A DNA stretch of 64,000 bases from Schistosoma mansoni (GCF_000237925.1 NW_017386069.1:310001-374000), one strand, 5' to 3'; counted from the stretch's first letter, positions 21,441-34,510 are shown. Notes: generated by a model from the letters alone, not told the origin. Numbers and translations are program-made.

Positions 21441-22949
21441 GGTACTACAGTATGCTATAGTATACAGTAAAAACAAGTGTAGACATGTATAGGCATGTTT
21501 TGTAACAATACTTGTCTCATTCCAAACTTGATCAGGTTCACAAATCTCGTAAAATAATTGTAAACTCGATTAAGTTTAGAGAAAACAGGATTAATATCTT
21601 CAAGTTTAGGTGAAAAGATGTTATACTTGTTACTGTAGTGAAATTATAAAATTTGAACTCAGTATGTCAGTTTAACCGTTAGTGAGAAACTGTGATCATC
21701 CGAATGCAAACATGTCAGATGTGAAGCAGTTACCCATCAATGGCATATAAAGATCGTTGTGTGATATTGCGAAGTAATTGACGATAGAAATGTAAACCGT
21801 TGGATCCTGACTTAGTTGTCTGAATGTCTAAATGAGATTTTTGTGTGATCTGAATGTCCTAGGTTCGATCTCCTTCATGGTTGCTGATGTACACTACTGA
21901 AGAATCCTATACTATATACATTTCATAAATGTTCTATTTATTCATTATATGAGCAAACATTATTCAATGTCATACAATCTTCGTTCTTATTATGTGAATA
22001 ACGAACACCTGTCGCTTAAATGGTTAGAACAATTTATTTGGTAACCCTGCTATTTAAAATCAACCTACGGTTTTAAACTTATGACTCAGTGCTTATGATG
22101 AATTAACTCTACAAAGTAGTATCTTGACATAGATACATATAACCCTTCTTTCCTACAGATATAAATCAATTTAGTACAGATTGAGTGAAAAACAAAAGAA
22201 TATCTTGATTTTATTTTTTTTAAATACTTAACTAATCCAAATAATGGATAATCCTTTTTTGTGCCTTACTTCAATGTGCTTGAATCACCATAGCAACAGA
22301 ATTTATGTCTATATTTATGTGTATTCACCATAACTCAGATTAAATTCAAGCACACGTGAGGTTGTCACTGGATTAGTGATGATAATGGTGGTGATAACTG
22401 CAACACAAAAAAATGGGCTGAACAGCATTAAGACAATGGATTAGTTGACTTGACCTTGATTGTGTTTGCATGTTTGGTGAATATATATCTTAATATTTAT
22501 TATGAAGTCCGTTAAAGACAATGTGTATTTGTATGTTATGGTGGGTGGAGAGATAAAAAGCGGTAGTTGGATTTTTACGTTGTATCACTATGGCCTTTAA
22601 GTAAATTATGCATACATATGCATCTTTGTGTAAGATGACTAGACATCTAGGTATCTGCCTTTTAAGCACATAAGTAAAAATCGACATTTATAAAATTGTT
22701 ACCAAGTCATCAGTGAAAGTTATATTTTCTTATGATGTGACTGTCAGTGAGTTATACGGCACAATTTTAATAGACTATAACATATATTAAAGGATTTTCA
22801 GTAATTGTCAAAACGTAAAAGTATGTGCCAAGCTGTTTGTCATATGGATATTTTAAAGTGCATAAGTGAACCAATGTTCTATTTTTGAACCATAATATTC
22901 CTCAGTAGGCTGTATTCGTCAGAAATTGAACTTAATTTGTTAATTATCG
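21441..22949. other. AT-rich non-coding DNA
   Basis: A decayed tRNA-like head (ctaggttcgatctcc, then gctgatgtacactactgaagaatcc) lies at 21811-21910 and is probably an HH2 relic. Otherwise nothing recognisable. Confidence 0.45.
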
Positions 22950-23060
22950 AGAAACCAGGAAACAGTGGGCATTTGTACCGGACTCGTCAACAGAGTGCAT
23001 TCATCACCACAACGACGATTAAACTCAAGATTTTCGGATCTGACAGCCAGGGTTTATTAT
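22950..23060 (-). repeat. Decayed HH2-like repeat
   Basis: gaaaccaggaaacagtgggc, ggactcgtcaacag and the following tRNA-like relic follow HH2 order in reverse. The ribozyme is destroyed. Confidence 0.4.
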
Positions 23061-23452
23061 TCAAACCATAGAATCAACATCCAATGTATAATATTTATAT
23101 CTCCAATGAATTTGTGACATGTCATAGTCATCTTCATATGTTATTGATGAGTAACTAGCTCAGTCAAAATCCGACTGATCGCAGTTTCTTACTAGAACTC
23201 CTGGGATGGTCTCTCAAAATCAGGGATTAGTGACCAAATGATCTATGTTCTATCATAAATTAATATCGTATTTATCACTAGAAGCATAAAATTAAAATAT
23301 TCAATGAAGTTTGACTAAACTTTAGGTTTTTAATAAAAGATGAACTTCAATTTAAAGGTTATTATATTTATGTTGTAATATTATGTATATCACGCTGTCA
23401 TTCTGTTTTTATGACAATTACTAGAACTCAATTGATCTACACTATCAACACA
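23061..23452. other. AT-rich non-coding DNA
   Basis: Nothing recognisable. Confidence 0.45.
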
Positions 23453-23465
23453 ACTATTATTCCAC

Positions 23466-23996
23466 ATTCATTTATTATTTATTTAATTCAACACATAAAT
23501 ATTGGTACAAGGAAGCACCAGATAAATATGCGCCTCACAAATCTCATTTGATTTGTGTGAGGGCTGTGATACTGCCCAAATGCCCAAACTGAAGCAGGTG
23601 GTTTTCTTAGGGAACCACACCCGGAGCCTTTGACCTAAAGGTCTGATCTACAAGACAGTGGAGCATCGTGGGGAGATGCAGTCCCATGGTAGCCGGTAAC
23701 CAACGATTGATTCATACGCCATTTGTTCCCTCAGGATACTGGAGCCCATGTACACCATTGGTTTGGAATCAGGGTTTTCCAACTCCCCTAGGTGGACCCT
23801 CCGTGTCCACCAACCCGGTTAAAGCGCCAGACATTCGCTTTTCGTCCACTCATTTTCATAAACAACACCGGTGCCACGAGAAGGCAGTGAGTAGGACTTC
23901 CCTGACAGAGGCTATATATTCACTGGCCATGTAAGAGCATTTCGAGAGGGAGAGTGGACTCTCCCCACTCCCGGCCGTACCAGGGCATTTGGGGGC
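23466..23996 (-). mobile_element. Short non-autonomous A-family element (half-LINE) with TSD
   Basis: Same layout as 1222-1742: family A 5' end joined to the A 3' terminus and tail, with no ORF. A 13-bp duplication (actattattccac, with one mismatch in the right copy) lies at 23453-23465 and 23997-24009. The 88-residue open frame in it (23668-23934, plus strand) reads the 5' UTR backwards and is not a gene. Confidence 0.88.
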
Positions 23997-24009
23997 ACTA
24001 TTACTCCAC

Positions 24010-24458
24010 CATCCCTATTATAGTACAATAGACCGTCAATTCAAACTACCTCTACTATTGATTAAGTTATTTCTGATCCTTACCTACAAAATCACTGTCT
24101 TGAACCAAATTAGTTCAACTGTTTTGTATTAATATCATCCATGAGTATGAACAAACAAACAAACAAAAAGCTTTTAAAGGTAGCAATTTTTGTTCTATAT
24201 AATTTGAATGTATGTTAAAATTAAATAAACAGATTGAATAAGAATGACCTTTATAAATTTAAATGATAATAAATCAAATATTTTATTTAGTATTAATAAA
24301 GTACATCTTCATTGGATAAAATGTACATTTATTATGACGTTATAGTTAATGATTAATAATTGACCTCTATTTGTCAGTAATGCTGCATTCATGAATTATA
24401 TGTATTATATGTACTATGTTGATTAAAACATAGTAAAAAGATGACGCAATATTTTATC
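24010..24458. other. AT-rich non-coding DNA
   Basis: Nothing recognisable. Confidence 0.45.
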
Positions 24459-24469
24459 TTACATTTATG

Positions 24470-24695
24470 TAATTTTAATAGTTGAGGTCATGAATCAATT
24501 GAAGCTAGATCATCATGGAAAAACCTGAAAGTACTGGACGGCCTTTTCGTTCTATTGTAGGACTCCTCTCACCGTTTTCTATGATCCCGCCTCACGGGAT
24601 TCGAACCCAGGACCTTTCAGTTTTGCGCTTCATGTGATTAATGATCTCAAGTTTTAAAATTACTATAATATCCACAAAATCCCTTCTGATAATAA
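24470..24695. mobile_element. HH2 insertion with internal inversion and TSD
   Basis: An 11-bp duplication (ttacatttatg) lies at 24459-24469 and 24696-24706. The left part (24470 to about 24625) is HH2 in reverse: 3' segment, hammerhead relic and tRNA-like B box. The right part is the HH2 3' end in forward orientation, ending ccacaaaatcccttctgat. The hammerhead is broken (the CTGANGA strand reads GTGAGAGG). Same architecture as 8399-8862 but mirrored. Confidence 0.78.
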
Positions 24696-24887
24696 TTACA
24701 TTTATGCATTTGGAATGATTTAATTCAACTAGATATCATTCTAAATTAGCATAAATATAATAGAATAATAAAATATATACTTATTCATTTGATTTATTTT
24801 AAAAAGCTTATATTCACTAGTAAACCGAATGGATGCTGTGTAATCTTTCTCTAGGGATTTCATTATAGACACATTTTTATCAACCTT

Positions 24888-25441
24888 CAGTCAGTCAGTC
24901 ATCCACAAGGTAGGACCAACCACACATATGCATCGGTCCAAGTTGCCATACCTAATTAGCACAACAAGATGAACACCGGTTCCATAGAAGTAGTTAATTT
25001 AGTGGTGGTAATATGTAAAAGAAAGATTGTATATGAGGATATAGTACAGGAAGAAAGAAAGATATGAAACAGTTTTAATCTCACGGTTTAAGGGAAGATA
25101 AAGAGTGCATACACATACGCCATTGTGATCGATTCTGAGCCATGTCACCCACAGTCTCCAACCATTGGTTACGATAGTCATGCAGACTCCAACCAATTAG
25201 TCTGCATCTACCAACATGGCTCAGACTAGAAGTTAGTGACTTCAAGCACTGATGCCACGTTTTGGTTTGGCCGCCCCTAACCCTCTTCCAACCATCCCCA
25301 ATACTAGTCAGCATAGCGCGTCGTGGTAATCAGTGTTCAGGCATACGTAACACATGGCCCAACCATCTCAGCCGATGAAGATTCATGACCTCATCAACTG
25401 ATTTACCATCATTCCTCAATACACTGTGTCTAACCTCACTA
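24888..25441 (-). mobile_element. 5'-truncated B/C-family copy with TSD
   Basis: Almost identical to 17200-17755 of copy C, carrying the C-terminal ORF end and 3' tail. An 11-bp duplication (ttatcaacctt) at 24877-24887 and 25442-25452 bounds the 554-bp insertion. Frames at 25081-25314 and 24999-25196 repeat those in copy C. The near identity suggests recent mobilisation from the same source lineage. Confidence 0.9.
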
Positions 25442-25452
25442 TTATCAACCTT

Positions 25453-26164
25453 AGAAATACTTCATCTCATGTCAACATCAGGATTACTTAAAATATTGAT
25501 CATAAGAAAAGCATATATTGTTTTTTTTCCCTGAATAAAGCCTGATTTAATGTATGTTTCTTATTTTCTATAATGAATTGTGCAATATATGTAGATGGAA
25601 TTATTTTATCTTAGACAAACAATACACATATATATTCACGAATGAATTATTCTGAGAGAAGTTATATATATATTAATAGTCTGTTCGACTAGTTTAGGTC
25701 AATCATGTGATTCAATCTAAATCTAGGCCTTATCTAGTTCGATCATTTATCACATGATACGTGATGGTATTTGGATCATAAACATAATTGTACATCTTTA
25801 AGGTTCAATTCAATATGAAATGTGATATTCATTAGGCTATGATTGATTTGGGTATATAGACTTGATCTTTGTCTCTTTATATACATATATATAACGATTC
25901 CGATCATTATCTATTTTGATCTTACTTGAAAATCCTAGTAACAATGGATCTACATTGTTAATATATTTTTTAAACAAATTAATCTTGTTTATTCATGTTT
26001 ATTCATGGAGTTAACAACAACAACAAATAATAATAATGAGAAAATTGTAAAGTTCTGTAAATAATACTATTAGTCATGAATTAATTTAATCTAATTTTAT
26101 TTTCAATGAAAAATAGAATGAATCATCTTGTGTTAGTTGGGTACACCTTTTATTTAAAACAGAA
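25453..26164. other. AT-rich non-coding DNA
   Basis: Nothing recognisable. Confidence 0.5.
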
Positions 26165-26305
26165 ACTATGAGGAGTACCATAATAGGACGAAACGGCCGT
26201 CCAGTGCCTCTAGGTTTGCCATGGTGGTCTAGCTTCAATTGACTCATGATTTCAACTATGAAAATACTAAATTCTCCACAAAACCCCTTCTGATCTAGAA
26301 ACGAT
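26165..26305 (+). repeat. HH2 3' part, 5'-truncated
   Basis: Starts inside the hammerhead (tatgaggagtaccataatagg), keeps GAAAC, ggccgtccagtgc and the full 3' end (ccacaaaaccccttctgat). The core strand reads CTATGAGG, so it is not a working ribozyme. Confidence 0.8.
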
Positions 26306-26477
26306 TGTCCAATAGGAATATTTTTTTTAAAAAAAGAGTTTGTTATCCATTGAGTTAAATAATAAAGTATATCTAACGAATGAGTTTAAAACAAAATAGT
26401 ATACTCTGCCTGGATTACATTGTTAACTTTAAAATTTGTGACATAACATTATATTTAGGCAATTGATTTAAGATGTA

Positions 26478-26995
26478 ACTCCGCCTGTAGCTCTTCTAGA
26501 GTTACTGCCAGTCCCAAGCCCGGGGCAAAGGAGGAGGGTTGGGCATGGGGTTAGCACTCCATCCAGTTGAAAAACTAACTCGCTAAAAAGCGCTAACCAG
26601 AAAAAATCATTCAAACCATTTAAACCCTGCCCTGGGAGTTGAAAGAATAATTATGATGCCTCATGATGAAAGCCGAGATTTTTCGGAAGTCACGAGACCG
26701 ATACCTCTTCTAACACCCGGAGCAACATTCTTTATAGGTACATGGAGCGTCCAAACAATGTAGGAGACCGGGAAGACCAGTGGAATAGCAATGCCTAACT
26801 TGGAATCCGGAAGGGAAGCGGGAAAAAGGAAGGCCAAAGAGCACATTATGCCGGGAAATAGAAGCAGATATGAAAAGGATGAATGGTAACTGGAAAGAAC
26901 TGGAAAGGATTGCCCAGGACAGGGTTGTATGAAGAATACTGGTGGGCGGCCTATGCTCCTCCACGAGGGGTAACAGGCGTAAGTAAGTAAATAAG
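26478..26995 (+). mobile_element. Short non-autonomous RTE (family E) derivative with TSD
   Basis: About 310 bp of E 5' UTR and ORF start (the region equivalent to 46063-46320, including a decayed GTWNVRTM-like motif) joined near 26790 to the last ~205 bp of the ORF and 3' end. A 14-bp duplication (tgatttaagatgta) lies at 26464-26477 and 26996-27009. It keeps both ends and lacks the enzyme core, so it must have moved with help from a complete E element. Confidence 0.9.
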
Positions 26996-27009
26996 TGATT
27001 TAAGATGTA

Positions 27010-28017
27010 GCAAAAACTGATTAATTACAGTCTTGAATATTATCAAAGAAAATAGGAATTTACAGACCATTATGAATCATAACTTTCGTTTACCAATTGA
27101 GTAATAAACATTTACTTTATACATTGAAAATGAGAAATAGTCAATTGACTTTTAGTTATTTGATTAAATTAATATTCATAATCTAGTTGTAGAATTTTAT
27201 ACTAAATGAGCTCATATTGTACGAACTTGATGTCACATGTGTGGTAGATCATCTTCACTGAAATCTAATAACATTGATGTGAAGCTTTCATGAGGTTGTA
27301 TCCCAAAACATTATGAATACAATGGATTAGTTGTTTAAAAGGAAGGAGATAATATTGCTTTAGAGTGAACAGTTTTATCCGTTCAATGATAGAAATCAGT
27401 GAAGAGAAGATTAATTTGGTGATACTTTGGGTATCATGTAAAATATATCACGACGTGCAAAGTGGATAACCGAATTGACGTTGTTACTGTTTAATCGCCT
27501 AGTATCGACTTTTTTAGTTCGTGAAGGCAAACTCAGTCAACATCATCTCTTAACAAAATTTATCATCGTACATTATTTACCGCTACATTACATTTATTGT
27601 CAGTATTACAATCGGAATTAATACTGCAATAAAGCAAATGGATGGGTTACATTTGTTTTCTTAATATAACATTTATTCAGTTAGAGGTGGACAAATATTT
27701 TAAATAAAGAATTCTATGAACATAGATACATTGAACGGATGACATATGGCGACATGTCTTTCTAAAATTAAGATAGTGGAGTGGATGAGTAGCGTATTGT
27801 GATCAGGAATCATTTTGCTTATTATAATGCGTAAAAATAACCCTAAGTTTACGTTTATTGATTGAGATGTGAATTTTGAACCATCGAAGTTCGTAAATGA
27901 AAACACTTGTCCACAGATATAAGTTAATCAAAGAAGAGAATTGCAAAATATGTACTTCATCTGTGTTGAATAGAATTTAATCAATCATGGACGTTTCAAG
28001 TGTTTCTGTAACCCTTT
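27010..28017. other. AT-rich non-coding DNA
   Basis: A weak tRNA-like relic may lie around 27460-27545. No gene seen. Confidence 0.45.
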
Positions 28018-28156
28018 GTCATCCTTCTCAAGCATTTGTTGTTGCATGTTTGATAGAAGAGCCAGATCTTCTGCGAAGTCTAGATCGTCCAGCTGCATCC
28101 TAGCTGTCCACTGTATCCCATGCTTCCCCCCAGATGCTGATGTCTTCATAATTTAT
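28018..28156 (-). pseudogene. Family E RTE fragment around the RT catalytic box
   Basis: The minus-strand translation resembles E residues about 717-770: a HGIQWT motif, then [16 protein letters not shown], where E has FADD. The second catalytic-box residue is Glu instead of Asp. Bounded on both sides by unrelated sequence. Confidence 0.85.
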
Positions 28157-28174
28157 TACAGATTTTTATACAAG

Positions 28175-28760
28175 TATTTTTGAAATCTGCTGAAAGCTCT
28201 TTCTACTCGTCTATACAGCATAATCAGAATGTTTCTCATAGTCTTAGTTGACATACTTTTTTAACATGAGGGTAAGAAAAAGGCAAAATAGGGTCATATA
28301 TACTTCATTGTACTCTGGTTCTACACGTTTATGTTCATTTATTCTTCCATTTAAACCTTCCAATCCTTCATTACCATTGTGTTTAAAGATAAAAAAGATC
28401 ATGAATAAAATGACAAATTTAAACAACAAAAATTACAAGGTTCAGAAAATTATTTTCTTTATTTTTTTTAAAAGTTATGATACTATTGATTAGTGTCATG
28501 TCATCTTGATTCATGATAAAACATGTTTTGTGTTTTTTTCAGAAAAAAATCAAACTATACAAGTTCACATGTTATTCGTGTGTTCATTTATACACTTGTT
28601 CACCACAACAACAGTGATCATGACAAATTTATTCAAGTAAAATAATTTTCACAACAGTGTGTGTTTAGTACAGACACTTGTTCAATGAATTTGTGTATAT
28701 ATATGTATCTCTGTTCTTGTTACCATGGTTATATAATAATTATGATCAGTAATTATAAAA
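28175..28760. repeat. Long duplicated segment, copy 2
   Basis: Closely similar to 5950-6602, shorter by about 60 bp near the (TA)n tract. The ORFs seen here (28248-28493, 28244-28429) are not open in a comparable way in copy 1. Confidence 0.88.
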
Positions 28761-29265
28761 CATTGTTCCTTCTTTTCTACACCACAGAATTAGCTCCACA
28801 ATAGTAAACGTTAACTACTTGATACCCTACTCAAATGCTATGGTTAGACTATAGTTTATCTATTCAGATATTTCTACGAATAAAGTACCAATAGCTCAAA
28901 TTACACAAAATTTACTATACAATATCGATTGAGTTAATGAACATATTGTTAATTTGATCGATAGAGTTAGATTTATTCTAGATAATAGCAGACATTTAGA
29001 CATTAGTTAACCGGCAATGATCGATTAGTGTAATGTAGTACATACTTTCTATAAATCAGTCCGTAGTGTGTTAACAACAACAAAAAAGAAGAAACGATCG
29101 ATTTATAAACATAATTTTAATAATATTATTGGCAATAATAATTATAATAATAGCACATAATAAAATCTGTATTGTTTAACATAACTTAAAATAGAGTTAG
29201 AATTTTAAAAAAAAGCGATGAATAATTGAGTACAAAGAGGAGGGGGGGAAGGCTTAATGCACAGA

Positions 29266-29303
<38 letters not shown>

Positions 29304-29527
29304 GGAATAAGTGAGAAAATGGGGGATAGAAATAAATAAATCTGGGTTGTGTTAAACAATGTAGTTTTTTTGTGTGTTTTTTTATTGATTTAATAATTGT
29401 TCCATCAAATAATTGAAAAAAATTTATTATCCAGTTTTTCCAATATATTCATTATTCAACGAATTGATGTTCTGAAAGTTGAAAAAAAATAGGAGAAAAA
29501 TCAGTACATACTACTACTACTACTACC

Positions 29528-29558
<31 letters not shown>

Positions 29559-29607
29559 GTTCGTTTATCAAAGAAAATTAAAATACAGCATCGCTCAACA
29601 AAATTAA
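28761..29607. other. AT-rich non-coding DNA with microsatellites
   Basis: Contains (TA)n at 29269-29301 and a TAC/TAA run at 29509-29559. No gene seen. Confidence 0.6.
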
Positions 29608-29705
29608 GATAAGCAAAGATGGATAGTGGCTAGCAGTGGACCAGTTGCAGTCCTAACACATCGATGGGAAGATTCAAACAAACAATACTAAGTGAACTTA
29701 AAATT
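29608..29705 (-). repeat. HH1 (Sm-alpha type) remnant with internal deletion
   Basis: The HH1 distal segment (gcaaagatggatagtggctagcagtgga) is joined directly to the tail segment (ccagttgcagtcctaacaca and gggaagattcaaacaaac). Both the hammerhead core and the tRNA-like head are missing. Confidence 0.7.
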
Positions 29706-31012
29706 AAGATAGTTTTATTTATTACTGTGTTTAAATGATATAACAGTCAGGTTGTTTGGCTAAAGATTCAAGAGATATTGTGTTTTGTTTCAGTTCAAGG
29801 ACTCATCAACATTGTGTGTGAACTACATGACTTCCTTTCCATATAATGTATGAGAAGACTTTAGATTTTGTATCAAACACCAAACTACCTATTAGGATTA
29901 TCACTTCATATCATTATATCGAAAATGATCTCATCAATGAAAATTTATACAAGGTCCCATAAGTATGAAAGAACTGCTTAACTACGTATTAATTTTTAAA
30001 TGATATTCATTACAATAGATTGATCTCTGCTAGGCTAATACCATTGAAAACGATGAAACATTCGACAGCTATTTCGGCCTAATATGTGACTTCTTAATAG
30101 CGCACACTCATGACTCACCACAAGGAACGAACTCAAGATAAGGTCTGGAAACAAACACTTAACTATTGTTAGATAGCTAGGTTAATGGTATATATATATA
30201 AACTAACTAAATATATATACATATATTTTCTTGATTTAAATCACTATTAACTTGGATGAAATATAAACTTATAGCAAACAAAGAATCTACTGAGAATGGT
30301 TGAATAAATACGGATACAGGCAAGTTGTATGGAGAATACTTTGTAACCTTGACCGTGACGAAAATAAGACTAACCTACAACATATATATATATATATGCC
30401 ACGATGATTCACCTTAGTTACTTGTAAAAAGATTCAATTAACAGACGAACAAAAATGTCAGCATGGCAACTAAAATATTATTATTTAGACTGGTAAAAAT
30501 AAGAGAATGTTTACTAATAACATGTTTACAAGTTACCAAAATATAACTAGCAGATATTGATTATCTGTGTTACTGGTGTATATTTATATTGAGTGAATGT
30601 GTATTGTTTTCATTACCAATAGTATTATTATCATGTTTATTACTCTTAAATAACAACAGTTGTTTAATTGATTATTCATTCTCTACAACTCAGCAAACAA
30701 GTTTTTAAATGACATTAAACACAATATGATTAGTTTTGTACAAAGATCCTGTTGAAATGACAACAAAACGGAAAATACTTCTGGAAATATACCTGAAGTT
30801 TTATATACTAAAAATTTGAAATAATGTTGGCAATTATTGTCTTTTTTTTAACATAAATGTGATCTTTAGGAAGAATTGTAGTTATAGAATAGTTTTCATC
30901 ATGAACTAATCGACATCAATTGGATGTTTTGTTCTGTTCAAGCTTGGAACATCTTTTGATTACTACACATATTACATGTTACTACACATGGACTGTGAAG
31001 TTAACCATAGTG
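29706..31012. other. AT-rich non-coding DNA
   Basis: A decayed HH2-like relic (ccattgaaaacgatgaaac, cgacagctatttcggcc) lies at 30045-30180. No gene seen. Confidence 0.5.

Positions 31013-31063
<51 letters not shown>
31013..31063. repeat. (TA)n microsatellite
   Basis: About 50 bp of uninterrupted TA, the longest in the window. Confidence 0.97.
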
Positions 31064-31068
<5 letters not shown>

Positions 31069-33682
31069 GTAAGTGCAATAAAGTCAAGAATTATTTAAGA
31101 GATCAAACTCGCAGTCGAGTCATTAGTTGATATGGAGGATAACCCCTAAGGTTAAACAGACAGACAAGCAGATATACCAATTTTGAAGTACTTCACCTAT
31201 ACAAACTACGTTGAATTATTATATTACAGTGGTAAACAGGAAAGAGAGAATCAATGAGACAATGGAAAAGACTGTGAAATAAGCAAGTAGTATGTGAGAT
31301 GACAAAGGAAGGGCATGTAAGACATATGATTCTTTTACGTATGTTGATCCAAATTTATAGTCTTATCAACTGACTTATTCAGTGTTCGGTAATCATTGTA
31401 TCTAAGATGAGTACTGCTTACCTGGAAACTAGATATTTACTCTGCCCACAACGACTTATTGTTTATTATTAAATCGTATTATAAATCGTCCAAGGCATTT
31501 AGACGAGCTTTGTCAACAGTTCCGAGTTGTTTACACAAGTCATATGCAAAAGAACATGTTTATAATGGATCAGGCTAATATTGATGATGGTAGGTATCCA
31601 ATAGGGCCATCCCTCACCAGTGGCACTTTATATGAAGATTCCCTAAACACTCTCACCTGAAATCCGACTAATTGCTCGTAAGTTCGTTACTTTTAAACTC
31701 TAATTTAGACTGATTTTTTTCTCATAAACAGGAAATAATCCACAACTAAGTTAATTCTATTCTGTTTGTATCCTTCATTTATATACTGTAGACAGTATCT
31801 CAATTTTGCAACCTTTAATCCACATACTGAAAACACATACGAAATTAGACAGTTAAGTTTCAATGTGTCGTTTCATTTCTTTCTTTTTTCCGTTTCTGAA
31901 ATGTTTGCATTAAAAATAAGTATATGTATTTCCACTGTATCATTACTATTATTATATTTCTCAAGTATTCTCAATCAATATAAAGAGTTAGTTGAAGAAA
32001 AGAAATATGCTCTCTTGGTGTTATGTGTATTGAACACATCCTGTTCCATTTTTATCCCACATGTCAGTTAAGAACACGTGCAGGTCAATACTACAATATA
32101 AACCATAATTGAATACAAAGAGATACTGTATGTGTGTATGTTTATGTAGAGAAGTTCTATACTTTTAAGAATTCATTTATCTGTAATCTATGCGAATATG
32201 TTTTGATATACCGAAATATATATATGCACAATACAAATAATGAGAGGGAGAATAAACAGTCAATTTAATTAGAAAAACATAAAAAAAACCAGATGGGTAA
32301 ATATGTGAAAAAGAAAATTACCACCATATGGAATGAACATATACATGAGAAAGGAGGAAGGTTAATTCCTATTAAACATAGTCCTTTAATTAATAAGGAT
32401 TGAAATATACAAAAATAGGCACGATCCTCTCTTTCTGCCAATCAACTATTTTAGATTGGCAGGGGGTCAAGTTTAATCACGCATATATACACAAAGGAAA
32501 TTTATGCATCTGTCTTTATTGTTAAGATGAATGAGTCATAAAAATATGTTTCTTCTATTAGCTAGTTGTGTGGAGTGTATTTGGGGGTAAATAAAGAAAT
32601 AACTGATGAAGTGTTATCAGGTTATGCCCTTGATGATAATCTAACTTGTAAAGCAAACAAAAAACTCTCGTGAATGTATCATAACAAAAAGGAAATATCC
32701 ATTTTACAAACATTTAAGTTAACTTCAAGTATATAACCAATTCTATAAAAAATTTATTTCTTCACAATAATCATGTTTTTTTGTGAGAAATAGTGACTAA
32801 TGCACTTCAAACGTATCACATTGGATGATAATCGTCGTACTGTATCACAAAATTGACCGAATCGAGAAATATGGGCTGTTTAATTAGGCTAAACCAAGAG
32901 TAGGTGAAATGTAACCACTACCAAAGGCTTTTTGATTTTCTGGGTAGTTTGTTTGTAAGAGATTTCGAAACTTGGATAAAGGTGTTTTCAGAATATGACA
33001 CACAATGTATGTGAGACTGAATTTGGAATATAGGATTCAAGCAGGAAGCGGATATGTTTGATCGAGTCCAAGGGTTAGGAACTACAACAAAGAGAGGTCT
33101 TCTGACTTATAAAATGAAAATGGACGCCTTAACCTATTTCCGTAAGCTAAGAATTGATTTAACTCAGGGTTTAATGTATGGTCAAAGATAACTGTGATAT
33201 TAATGTGTCCTATCTACTTCTTCCATTTCGGACAGATAATCAGATAGATCTTTCGAAGAAATCTCAAGAACCAAGATCAAATCATTCAATTTTTCAGTTT
33301 TGTTTATTGTGTTGGGCATGAATTACTGGGACTACAACTCAATAAATGATATCAAAATTTTCTGTCGGAATATTCTGAACGACATTGAATAATCACCATA
33401 AGTTTTTTGATCATTTATTCTTACCACTGAAGAATATAAACTGGATTCAGCGCCAATTAGTAGGTGCACAGAATATCAAACTAGAATGAAACAACTGTCA
33501 AGTACTGGTTCGGTTTTTCAATCACTTTTTTTAAAAACAGTCTGGAGTTCCAAAACGACCTGTCAATTGTACCATTTCATCGTGAAACTAACAATCAATA
33601 ATAAGCTTATATTTAATATTTAAAGAAAAGGGTGAAATAAAATTAAATTTACCTTAATCGTTTTTTTTCTGAAAACCATGAA
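31064..33682. other. AT-rich non-coding DNA
   Basis: The open frame at 31766-32071 (101 codons, hydrophobic and AT-driven) has no recognised motif and no clear splice context. A decayed HH2-like stretch lies near 33455-33530. The part next to 33683 would be 3' UTR and flank of the kinase-inhibitor gene. Confidence 0.45.
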
Positions 33683-33723
33683 TTACTTCATAGATTGTCG
33701 TCGTCGTTTAACAGCGAAATAAT
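33683..33723 (-). CDS. Probable last exon of the CIP/KIP-like gene (basic C-terminus)
   Basis: On the minus strand a pyrimidine-rich acceptor (ccactcttattttacag) precedes a 41-nt frame ending in TAA. Read with two bases completing a split codon, it gives YFAVKRRRQSMK. CIP/KIP inhibitors commonly end with an aromatic pair followed by a basic nuclear-localisation cluster (for example the DFFAKRKR-type ending of human p57), and this matches in kind and position. The frame needs a phase-1 donor. The strong donor of the upstream exon (CAG|GTAATT) is phase 2, whereas a weaker AAA|GTAACA seven bases earlier is phase 1 and would give a 260-residue protein. An intervening exon is also possible. Assignment to this gene is inference. 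Confidence 0.42.
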
Positions 33724-34510
33724 CTGTAAAATAAGAGTGGAAAATAAAAAGAGTATATTATGATTTCTATATCATTATCAAGTATTTAAAAAAGTGATTG
33801 AAACGAAATTTCAGGATAGAATTAATCCGTTTAAATATATCTGATAGTTAAACACTTGAAAGTAATGATCTAATCATATAATCTCCTTAGAAGTCAAGTA
33901 ATTAATGATCGTTATCATCGAGTATTTTGCATGAAATAAGATAAACCTCATTTTTATATTAGTAATAAATCAAAACTATAAGTTATACTTATTAACGATT
34001 GATTAAGGTATTACATAAAAATAGGGAGCACTGTAGATACGTTATATCCTAGCATTGGGCTCCTTAGCAGTGTTCATCCGCGTCTTCACTAATCACATAT
34101 TATGAAAAAATGTTGTCCGGTGCTCATTGGTTTTCAGTAACACCTGAATTGAGATCGATCTGTGATGAATATGGCCAATAAGCTGAATTAATCTACATAA
34201 AACTCTTTCAATTGAATTAAGACTGTTTTTACGGAAAAAACTTACTGACATCCACTAATAAGGATCATCAAAACTATTTTGTAATTTCATTTCCCTTACA
34301 TCATATAGACAGGTATTCCATAAATATATTATCAAGTCGAACCTTGGTAATGATACCTACTATAAGTATAGGTAAATCAAAAATAGTTTATACAGTTTAA
34401 TATTTATCCAGAGTTCAATGTATACTAATACAGTGTTTTCTGTCCGATTGTGAATTTTCACTGACTAGACTATTTCAAGCTTTCATTTCTAATCTTACTT
34501 TTAAAAAATA

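Noticed and set aside
31766-32071. 101-codon ORF with possible membrane segments
   Set aside because: Composition follows local AT content, no motif or homology is recognised, and no splice or start context stands out.
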